Shown one piece after another: positions 9,618 to 18,100 of a DNA stretch of 20,646 nucleotides. The notes beneath the pieces are model-generated. The model had not been told where the DNA came from. It was given only the letters and a program-made list of their open reading frames with translations, and did not search any database. Source of the DNA: Desulfobacterales bacterium (GTDB lineage: Bacteria > Desulfobacterota > Desulfobacteria > Desulfobacterales > UBA11574); the NCBI GenBank assembly GCA_030601485.1, contig JAUVTO010000014.1, positions 1 to 20,646 on the forward strand, written 5' to 3'. Both the position numbers and the translations under genes were made by a program. Each line of letters opens with the position of its first letter. The first letter of the stretch is position 1.

Positions 9618-9653
9618 ATGGATAATTGGGGTTCAAGGGTGCAAGGTTCAGGA

Positions 9654-9709
9654 AATAATGGTTAATAATCAATGGGTAACAATTAACAATTAACAGTTAA
9701 TTATTGATT
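9654..9709. repeat. Intergenic 7-bp repeats with inverted symmetry
   Basis: Eight consecutive 7-bp units between the clpX-like stop and the ahbC start, with ATTAACA twice (9682-9695) and looser relatives on both sides. The right half (GTTAATTATTGATT) partly inverts the left half, so the stretch can fold. The unit length matches the arrays inside the large synthase gene, but this unit contains TAA and could not be translated through. Confidence 0.5.
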
Positions 9710-9710
9710 G

Positions 9711-11486
9711 TTAGATCAGGGTTCGAGCGTCGGGCAACAATCCATGTTTCAGCTCATCTTTAATCAGTTTGCTGATAAAAGCCTCGGGATTAAAAAGAGC
9801 GCTTTTTGTGATAAAAAAACGGTTTTTTCCGGTTTTTTCACGAATCAAATTCAGACCGTGTTTAAAATCGTCTGTCAGATGTTCATAATAATCTTCAACA
9901 TTAATATGGTTCTTTTCAAACTGTTCGATAATAAAATCCACGGCATCATCTTCCAGGACAATGTTAATGTCATTGTTTTTAAAAAATAACAGTTCTATTT
10001 TTTTAATGTCATCATAAAAAGATTTGATTTTGTTGATTACCTTTTCAATATCCATAATATGACCTGAGTAATAAGAGGCCACAACTTGGATGCGAGAAGG
10101 CGTCAACGTAAGACCATATTTTTCCGACAGGTTTTTCTTGTTAGAGTTCAAGTAGGTTATGATAAATTCTTTTTCTTCACTAACAAGCTTTTCAAATGTT
10201 GCATCTAATTCGCTACGGTTTGATAATGACAGCATGTTTTCAAGGGATCTTTCAGGCTCTTGGATTACGGAAACCGTTACCGGAAATTTTTTAATATCGC
10301 ATGACGGCAATTTTTTTTCAAACAAAAGAAGTGCCCCTTCCACGGCACTAACCAGGCCTCTGGCACCGGTGTTTTCTTTGAAGGCTTTTTCAGCTAAAAC
10401 ACGAAGGGCATCGTCCTCAAATTTCACGTCAATATCATATGCTGCAAAATCGAGTTTTTTACCCAGAATGACCGGGTTGCTGGGATTTCTCAGAATTTCA
10501 AAAAGATCCTCTTGGGTCAATTTTTCAAAAACAGCCCTTACCGGCAGACGACCGACAAATTCGCTTTCAAATCCGAACTCTATCAGATCATCGGCTTTGG
10601 CCTGTTGAAGAATGTCTGCATCATCCCGAGCGTTTTTAATGTTTGCTCCAAAGCCGATTTCCTGATGGGCAATCCGTTTTTTAACAATCCGGGCCAGGTC
10701 GCCAAAGGCGCCGCTCATGATAAAGAGTATATTACTGGTGTTGACCGCACGTTTGTCCCGTTTGCCGGTCTTGCGAAAGCGTTCGATTTCCTGAATCATT
10801 GAAATAGGATCATGGGGCACTTTTAAATCAACTTCGGTCTCTTCCATGGGTTTTAAAAGCGCGCGCTGAACTCCTGATCGTGAGACATCCGCACCGATAA
10901 TGTTCCGGCTCGAGGCAATTTTATCGATTTCATCGATATAGATGATACCGTATTGAGCCAGTTCAATATCACCGTCAGTTTCTTGCACGAGATCCCGGAC
11001 AAGATCTTCCACATCACCGCCCACATAACCGGTTTCGCTGAATTTGGTTGCGTCACCCTTTACAAAAGGAATATTGATTTTTTTCGCGATCAGTTTAATG
11101 ATATATGTTTTCCCAACTCCGGTGGGACCGAACATGAGTATGTTGTTTTTAATGTGGCCGACCATGTCCGTGGTATCATCAGCAGAGGTTTCGGCACGTT
11201 TTATCCGGTTGAAATGGGTACATATTTTTGTGGCCAGTATGGCTTTGGCATTATCCTGCTTCACGATATACTGGTCAAGATAAGAAATAAGATCTTCGGG
11301 TTTTAGGGCAAAATTAAGTTTCTTTTCTTTACGGGTAGGCTTTTCCACCTTTTCGGAAGTGATTTCATGGGGTACAACCAGCGGAGATACCATTTTAACA
11401 CTACCGCCGAATTTCTTGGCAAGAAAATCGCCTATCTCTTTTTCAATTTCTTTTGGATTCGGTATTTTTTCGTTATGTTCTTTCAT
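9711..11486 (-). CDS. ClpX-like AAA+ ATPase without zinc domain, with C-terminal extension
   Basis: A hexameric unfoldase-type ATPase of the ClpX family. Seen: Walker A GPTGVGKT (120-127), pore loop GYVG (153-156), Walker B IIYIDEIDK (181-189), the ClpX segment SRSGVQRALLKPMEE (202-216), and sensor-2 NTGARGL (372-378). IGFGANI at 277-283 sits exactly where ClpX carries the IGF loop that docks on ClpP. Missing: the N-terminal Cys4 zinc domain; residues 1-60 are unrelated and charged. Extra: about 190 residues after 400, partly helical, ending in a segment (VLEDDAVDFIIEQF, about 515-528) that loosely echoes the ClpX lid. At 591 aa it is much longer than ClpX (about 420), so it is a paralogue, not the housekeeping gene. 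No strong Shine-Dalgarno precedes the ATG. It reads toward ahbC after a 93-bp gap; a functional tie to heme synthesis is not shown. Confidence 0.85.
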   Translation of the reverse strand: MKEHNEKIPNPKEIEKEIGDFLAKKFGGSVKMVSPLVVPHEITSEKVEKPTRKEKKLNFALKPEDLISYLDQYIVKQDNAKAILATKICTHFNRIKRAETSADDTTDMVGHIKNNILMFGPTGVGKTYIIKLIAKKINIPFVKGDATKFSETGYVGGDVEDLVRDLVQETDGDIELAQYGIIYIDEIDKIASSRNIIGADVSRSGVQRALLKPMEETEVDLKVPHDPISMIQEIERFRKTGKRDKRAVNTSNILFIMSGAFGDLARIVKKRIAHQEIGFGANIKNARDDADILQQAKADDLIEFGFESEFVGRLPVRAVFEKLTQEDLFEILRNPSNPVILGKKLDFAAYDIDVKFEDDALRVLAEKAFKENTGARGLVSAVEGALLLFEKKLPSCDIKKFPVTVSVIQEPERSLENMLSLSNRSELDATFEKLVSEEKEFIITYLNSNKKNLSEKYGLTLTPSRIQVVASYYSGHIMDIEKVINKIKSFYDDIKKIELLFFKNNDINIVLEDDAVDFIIEQFEKNHINVEDYYEHLTDDFKHGLNLIREKTGKNRFFITKSALFNPEAFISKLIKDELKHGLLPDARTLI

Positions 11487-11494
11487 AATTTTAG

Positions 11495-11522
11495 ACTATA
11501 ATCATACCTGTGAAAAATGCAA
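11495..11522 (-). promoter_or_regulatory. Possible promoter directly before the clpX-like gene
   Basis: On the minus strand TTGCAT (11517-11522), a 16-bp spacer and TATAGT (11495-11500; 5 of 6 of the -10 consensus) lie just before the ATG at 11486. The start site would fall within a few bases of the start codon, giving an almost leaderless mRNA. That would fit the missing Shine-Dalgarno. The -35 box is weak. Confidence 0.3.
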
Positions 11523-11569
11523 GGAGGAAGTTGTTTATATGGGAGACGTTACCTGCCGGAGATAGAACA

Positions 11570-11603
11570 ATAAAAAAAGGCAGGGCTAATCCAAAGCCCT
11601 GCC
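11570..11603 (-). terminator. Strong Rho-independent terminator with no minus-strand gene upstream
   Basis: A perfect 9-bp GC-rich stem, GGCAGGGCT (11579-11587) with AGCCCTGCC (11595-11603), has a 7-base loop. On the minus strand it is followed at once by seven T (A-run at 11572-11578 on plus). The polarity is clear: it ends a minus-strand transcript. No minus-strand protein gene lies upstream of it, so it ends a non-coding RNA or a leader of the clpX-like gene. Confidence 0.85.
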
Positions 11604-11719
11604 TTAATCGCCTTGAATTGCTTTTTTGTTTGATTCAAGGCTTTTTCCAGTTCGGTTGAGCCGTTACCCAAAAAAGGTAAGGAGTCGCCCGAACCTTTAA
11701 ACCTTTAGTTATTACAATT
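11572..11719 (-). ncRNA. Candidate structured small RNA or attenuator leader (about 150 nt)
   Basis: Three hairpins follow one another on the minus strand. First, 11693 to 11651: TTCGG and TTACC pair with CCGAA and GGTAA across an internal loop. Second, 11641 to 11610: GCCTTGAAT with ATTCAAGGC, a perfect 9-bp stem. Third, the terminator at 11603-11570. No ORF runs through. A possible promoter (11726-11753) would start the RNA near 11719. I do not recognise it as a known riboswitch, 6S, SRP or tmRNA class. It may be a free-standing sRNA, or a leader whose terminator controls read-through into the clpX-like gene 84 bp further on. Boundaries are estimates. Confidence 0.6.
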
Positions 11720-11725
11720 CATTAC

Positions 11726-11753
11726 ATAATAATCTCGAAGAGCATATCTTCAA
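11726..11753 (-). promoter_or_regulatory. Possible promoter of the candidate small RNA
   Basis: On the minus strand TTGAAG (11748-11753), a 16-bp spacer and TATTAT (11726-11731). The small palindrome GAAGA-TATGC-TCTTC starts within the -35 box and could bind a regulator. Boxes match consensus at 4 of 6 and 5 of 6, in AT-rich DNA where chance matches are common. Confidence 0.35.
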
Positions 11754-11982
11754 GATCAATTCTGAATTTGGAAATTATTGGAAGCAGAAATCATGCCAAA
11801 AATTATAGACGATTTTATTGTTTATTATTTTGAATAGTTATCTTTACAAACAATACCAGTGCACTAAATATTTTACTAAACTCTATGAGTTTTATTTCAC
11901 ATTGTGAAGCAATTTACATACACATAGAGCATGAAAAGGTGAAAAAGTAAAAAATTTAAAAAACCATATAGAACTATATATC

Positions 11983-12010
11983 TTGTATGTCAAGAAAAAA
12001 ATAATACAAT
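11983..12010 (+). promoter_or_regulatory. Possible promoter of the pfaC-type gene
   Basis: TTGTAT (11983-11988), a 16-bp spacer and TACAAT (12005-12010) lie in the very AT-rich stretch 11820-12090. The leader would be about 130 bases and would contain the dyads at 12040-12085. Otherwise I see no gene between 11754 and 12146. The -35 is weak. Confidence 0.3.
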
Positions 12011-12039
12011 ATATAGTAGCTATAAAATCTTAAGACTGA

Positions 12040-12085
12040 GTTACATACATTTTATTGTTTTTTTTATGTAACTATTGTACGACAA
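12040..12085. promoter_or_regulatory. Two inverted repeats upstream of the pfaC-type gene
   Basis: GTTACAT (12040-12046) and ATGTAAC (12066-12072) are exact reverse complements 19 bases apart. Directly after comes TTGT-ACG-ACAA (12075-12085). Either could be an operator or an mRNA hairpin in the leader. No family can be assigned. Confidence 0.4.
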
Positions 12086-12092
12086 TCGAAAG

Positions 12093-12134
12093 TTGCTGAT
12101 TATCGGTTAACGGTCATTTGTCATTGGTTATTTG
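12093..12134. repeat. Six 7-bp repeats abutting the pfaC-type start
   Basis: Six consecutive 7-bp units of the type TTATCGG, TTAACGG, TCATTTG, TCATTGG and TTATTTG end 12 bases before the ATG at 12147. They occupy the place where a Shine-Dalgarno would be expected and explain why the frame seems to extend to a TTG at 12132. Confidence 0.5.
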
Positions 12135-12146
12135 CAGAATGCAATT

Positions 12147-15100
12147 ATGAAAAAAAGAACACCCATTGCTGTGGTCGGGATGGCTTGTCTATTTCCAGGG
12201 GCTCCGGACCTGAATACGTTCTGGCAAAACATCGTAAACAAGGTTGATGCAACCGGCGAGGTGCCCCGTGACAGATGGATCGTCGAACCTGATTCCATGT
12301 ATCATTCCGATCCCATGCCGGACAAAGCTTTTTCAAAACGATCCTGTCTTATACATGATTTTAAATTCGATCCCAGAGGAATTGACCTTGACGAAGAATT
12401 GTTAAAAGAACTGGATCCGTTGCATCAAATGGTGCTGACTGCCGGACGGGAAGCATTATCAAGCTGCGCGACTCCGTCAATGAATAAAGAAAACATCGGT
12501 ACCGTTCTTGCTGCCATTGCACTGCCCACGGACGCTTCCTCTTCAATCACAAGAAAGATACTGGGGATATCCTTTGAAGAAAAACTTTTTGGCCATATTG
12601 CTTCGGATAAACCTATAGGACTTTCCAGGGAGGAATGCCTGGCCGGCAGGGTAACCAGCCTGCCTGGGGCCATACTTGCCGAAGGTCTCGGCCTGGGTGG
12701 TGGAAGCCACACCCTGGATGCCGCCTGTGCCTCATCCCTGTATGCGGTTAAATTTGCCTGCGATGAATTATGTTCTTTTCGTGCAGACGCCATGCTGGCC
12801 GGGGGCGTCTCAAGACCGGAATCTCTTTACACTCAGGTTGGGTTCAGCCAGCTCCGGGCGTTATCCCCTTCAGGCCGTTGTGCCCCGTTTGACCAAAGTG
12901 CAGACGGTCTGGTGGTGGGAGAAGGTGTGGGCATGCTTGTCTTAAAAAGGCTTGATGACGCCCTGCGGGATCACAACCATATTTATGCATTAATAAAAGG
13001 TATCGGACTTTCCAATGACATGCGGGGCAATCTTCTGGCTCCGGACAGTGGCGGCCAGATTCGGGCCATGCGCAGCGCTTATGCCGATGCGGGCTGGTCT
13101 CCTCAAGACGTCGATCTCATTGAATGCCACGGGGCCGGCACACCGGTGGGAGATGTGGTCGAACTTCAGAGCTTGAGAACACTTTGGGGCGAATCCGGAT
13201 GGTCAAATCAACAATGCGCCATCGGCTCCGTCAAATCCATGATCGGCCATTTATTAACTGGTGCAGGGGCCGCCGGGATGATCAAAACCCTTCTGGCATT
13301 AAAAAACAAAACCTTGCCACCATCCCTTAATTTTCATAAAGCCTCATCCAAAAGCCCTCTGAATAACAGCCCGTTTCGAGTACAAACCCAGGCGGAACCA
13401 TGGGTCCGGAGGGATAAGGACACTCCCCGCCGGGCTGCTGTTAGTGCATTCGGATTCGGCGGAATAAACAGCCACCTGCTTTTTGAAAAATGGGATCCTG
13501 AAATTGAAAATTGCCGGTTGAAAATTGCCGATTATCACGCTTCAACCGTCAAGCATCAAGCATCAATGGTCAATAGTCAATCTTCAATCATCACTCATCA
13601 ATCGTCAATCGTCGATCGTCAATCGTCAATCCAAAAGCTCCCTGTAGCGATTATCGGCATGGCATCTGTTTTTGGCCCCTTAAAATCTCTGAAAGCGTTT
13701 CAGGAAGCCGTTTTCAGAGGAGAGTCGATCATCACAAAAAGGCCCGAAGACCGGTGGAACGGGTGTGACACTATCGCCGATGACATTCTTGACGGACGGG
13801 GCGCCTGGGGGGGATACATGAATGAACTTTCTCTTAATCTCAGAGAGTTTCGAATACCTCCCAATGAGATTCCGGATATCCTTCTCCAGCATCTTTTAAT
13901 GCTTAAAGTCTCCGCCGAGGCAATGAAAGATGCAGGCCTTCCCCTTAGACAAGAGCGAACGGACATGGGGGCTTACATCGGCATCGACTTTGACTTTGAA
14001 GCCACGGATTTTCACTTCCGCTGGCACCTGCAAAATTTGGTTCGGAAGTGGAAAAAAACAAACCGCCCTGGATTAACTTTTGATGATGAGAAAGAAACCG
14101 GCATCTGGCTGGAATCGTTACGGGATGCATTTCGACCGCCCCTTACCGCTACCCGGACCCTGGGCGCTCTTGGCGGAGTTATCGCCAGCAGGATTGCCAG
14201 AGAATTTCGTTTCGGAGGTCCGAGCTATGTGGTGTCCGATGAAGCGGCCTCGGGTCTGAAGGCCCTTGAAATCGGGGTGAGATCCCTGCAGCAAAAAGAA
14301 ACCAACGCCGTTCTTGTGGGAGCGGTTGATCTTTGCGGGGATGTCCGCAGTGTCATCACATCCAATCAGATAAGACCGTTTACTCGAAGTCACAAAATAA
14401 GTCCGTTTGACCGATCGGCGGATGGATCGCTTCCCGGCGAAGGCGCTGCGGCGGTGGTACTCAAAAGGCTTGATCAGGCAATAGCGGATGGCGACCGGAT
14501 ATATTCTATTATTAAGGGAATCGGAAAAGCAGGCCGGGGGGGTGTTAACACCCATACGCCTTCAAAAAACGCTTATATTCTCTCTCTGAAACGGTCCTTT
14601 GAAGATGCCGGCATTTCACCATCTTCCATAAGTTTTTTTGAAACTCACGGCAGCGGCAACCCTTTGGAAGACCGGGTTGAATCACAAGCGCTTAACGAGT
14701 TTTTCGCAGGCCGCAAAGCAACTTGCGCCATCGGATCGGTAAAACCAAACATCGGGCACGCCGGGGCTGCCTCCGGACTGGCGTCATTGGTTAAAACCAG
14801 CCTGTGCCTGTACCAGGAGATCATCCCCCCTTTAAATAATTTTATCAAACCCGGCGACCCATCCTGGCAAAGCGGTGCATTTCATATGCCCGACTTTCCG
14901 CAATACTGGCTCAGAGACAGAAAAGACGGTCCCCGCAGGGCATGCACCGGTGCCATGACAACAGACGGCAACTGCATGCATGTCATCCTCGAAAGCTTTG
15001 AATATGAATCTATTGACCGGATACCGGAAAAGGTAACACGGGAAAGAAAAAGGCCTCTGATTGCTGAACGGGTGCCGGTGGATCTTGAAAAATTATACGG

Positions 15101-18100
15101 GATCCATGCATATGCCCCAAGTATCAGTGAAATTACAAAGAAAAAATCAGATCATGAGATAACGCTGATGGTGGGTGGAAAGATACCGAGCCCGTTGATG
15201 CCCGAGACAGAGGACAGAGGACAGAGGTCAGAGGACAGGAGGCAGAGGGCAGAGCACAGAGCACAGAGTACAGAGGACAGCATCCCCGCTCAAGGGGGTA
15301 CTTTGCTTCACTCTGGCCGGCATCCCGTACCCGGTATCGAGCATTCCGTGTCCGGTATCCGGTATCAAGAGATAATGAACACCATGGCGCAAACCAATAA
15401 AGCGACGGCCGATGCCCATAAGACCTTTCTTGATTTTTCAAATAAGTTAACCAGAAGCTTTGAAAAAACATTCGACACACAGACACGTCTCATTGAGACC
15501 ATGATTTCAGATACCGGTTTACCGGTTGGAGAATTCGGTTTAGAAAACAGAGAACAAAAAGAAAAAATAAAAGAACCGGCCCAACTTGCCTTCAGCCGTG
15601 ACATGTGCCTGGAGTTTGCCACCGGTTTGGTTGCCCGCGTGCTGGGGCCTGAGTTTGCCGTGGTCGATACTTACAACGTGAGGGTGCGACTGCCGGATGA
15701 ACCCCTCATGCTTGTGGACAGGATCATTTCCGTGGAAGGTGAAAAAAGGTCTTTGGGTTCGGGCCGGGTGGTTACGGAACATGATGTACTTCCCGAAGCA
15801 TGGTATTTAGACGGCGGCCGTGCTCCGGTGTGCATATCGGTCGAAGCCGGGCAGGCCGACCTTTTTTTGTGCTCGTACCTGGGGATCGACCATGCAGTCA
15901 AAGGAGAGAGGAATTACCGGCTTCTGGATGCGGTCGTTAAATTCCACCGCGGACTTCCCCGGCCGGGTGATGTTATTCGCTATGAGATCGACATTGACCA
16001 TTTTGTGCGCCAGGGGGATACGTATCTTTTCTTTTTCAGGTTCGAAGGTTTTATCGGTAACAGCCGTCTGATCAGCATGCATAACGGATGTGCCGGTTTC
16101 TTTACCCATGAAGAAGTGCAAAATTCGGGCGGAATTATTTTAACCGAGGAAGATACCTGCCCCAGGGCGGGTAAAAAGCCGTCGGACTGGAGAGACCTTG
16201 TCCCCGTTTACACGGAAAGCTACACGGATGATGCGCTAGAAGCGCTGAGACGCGGCGATCTTGCAGGGTGTTTCGGCTCTTTTTTTCATGGGATCGAACT
16301 TGCCGAATCACTCAGATTGCCCGGCGGGAGGATGAAACTGATAAACCGGATTCTGCTGCTCGATCCTGAGGGCGGGCGTTATGGATTAGGCCTGATCCGG
16401 GCTGAAGCCGACATCAATCCGGATGACTGGTTTCTGACTTGTCATTTCATGGATGACATGGTCATGCCGGGAACCCTGATGTATGAATGCTGTGCCCATA
16501 CCCTCAGGGTATTTATCCAGCGTATGGGATGGGTAACGGCAAAGCCCGGAACCTGCTATGAACCGGTTGTGGGGGTTGAGAGCGTGCTCAAATGCCGCGG
16601 ACCGGTAACTCCGGAAACCCGGCATGTCTGGTATGAAGTGGAAATAAAGGAACTCGGATATGCCCCTGAGCCTTATGTGATTGCCGGTGCACTGATGTAT
16701 GCCGACGGTCAACGGATCGTGTTGTTCAGGGATATGTCCATGAAACTGACAGGCATTGCCCGTGAAGAGATAGAGGCGGTATGGGAAAAGAAAGGGTTCA
16801 AGGTTCAGGGATCAGGGACCAGGGATCAGAGGCCAGACCCGCCTGCCACTGCGAGGCACGAGCGGGCAGGGGTCAAAGATCAGAGGATAGGGGATAGAGG
16901 ACGGAGGACAGAAGACAGAGGACAGAAAGCAGAGGCCAGATGTCAGAGGCCAGAGATCAGAGGGCAGAGGACAGAGGTCAGAGAACAGAGGGCAGAGGTC
17001 GGCATCCGGCATCCAGTATCCAGTATCCAGCATCCGGAGACCATAATCCGGAAACCAGTCATTTTTGACCGCGACAAAATACTGGCATTTGCCGTAGGCA
17101 AGCCTTCTGAAGCATTCGGTGAGCCGTACAAAGTGTTTGACCGGGACAGGGTAATTGCCAGACTTCCGGGACCGCCATATTCCTTTTTGGATAGGATTGT
17201 CAGCGTTGAGCCCGAAGCATGGGCATTAAAACCGGGCGGATGGATAGAAGCCGAATATGACGTGCCGCCTGATGCATGGTACTTTAAAGCAGACCGAACA
17301 TCTTCCATGCCCTTTTGCGTATTGCTCGAGATTGCACTGCAGCCGTGTGGATGGCTGGCCGCCTATCTGGGGTCTGCCCTTCGCAGTGATAAAGATCTGA
17401 AATTCAGAAATCTTGGCGGAAATGCCGTGTTGCATCGTGTGATTTTACCGGACAAGAAAACACTATCCATGCGTGCCCGGATGACAAAAGTTTCCGAAGC
17501 CGGAGAGATGATCATTGAACATTTCGATTTTGAGGTTTTTCAGGATGCTGAAATGGTTTATTCGGGCGATACAAACTTCGGTTTTTTCACTAAACAGGCC
17601 CTGGCTCAACAGGTCGGTATCCGGGGGGCAGGGCAGCAAACTTATTGTCCTACAGCGGATGAGCTGCAGCGGAGCCGTTCCTGCAACTTTGAAGACCAGG
17701 CACCTCTTTGGCCTGATGATCCGAATGTGCATCCCGCACCTTCTCTGACAATGCCGGCAAAAGCGCTTCGCATGATCGACAGAATTGATACCTATATTCC
17801 AAATGGCGGTCCTGAAGGCCTCGGTTTTATTCACGGGGTAAAACAAGTAAGACCGGATGAATGGTTCTTCAAGGCCCATTTTTACCAGGACCCCGTTTGG
17901 CCGGGTTCTTTGGGGATAGAATCGTTTCTTCAGCTTATCAAGTTCATGGCCATTGACCGATGGAAGCATCTGGTTGACACACACAGGTTTGAGCAGATTA
18001 CCGGAGAACCGCATAACTGGATCTACCGAGGTCAAGTGATTCCTGAAAATAAAAAGGTTGAAGTTGAAGCTGTAGTAACTAAAATTATTAACACACCGGT

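Noticed and set aside
11539..11565. Mini-ORF of 8 codons (MGDVTCRR) on plus, preceded by AAGGAGG at 11521-11527
   Set aside because: The Shine-Dalgarno is good and the spacing about 11 bases, but nothing downstream on plus depends on it for 580 bp, and the stretch overlaps the clpX-like leader on the other strand; likely chance.
11802..11807. TATAAT on minus as the -10 box of the small RNA
   Set aside because: The hexamer is perfect, but there is no acceptable -35 at 16-18 bp; the pair at 11726-11753 fits better, though still weak.
12132..12146. TTG start for the pfaC-type gene five codons upstream
   Set aside because: It lies in the last heptamer repeat; the ATG at 12147 begins directly at the conserved KS start (KKRTPIAVVGMACLFPG).
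15133..15486. Long minus-strand ORFs across the linkers (also 16812-17033 and neighbours)
   Set aside because: They are by-products of stop-free heptamers read in reverse, with low-complexity Ser/Cys/Pro/Leu-rich peptides, opposite a clear megasynthase domain order.
13501..17038. Possible CRISPR arrays in the repeat-rich linkers
   Set aside because: Units are 7 bp and contiguous, with no 25-40 bp repeats, no unique spacers and no cas genes; they sit inside an open reading frame.
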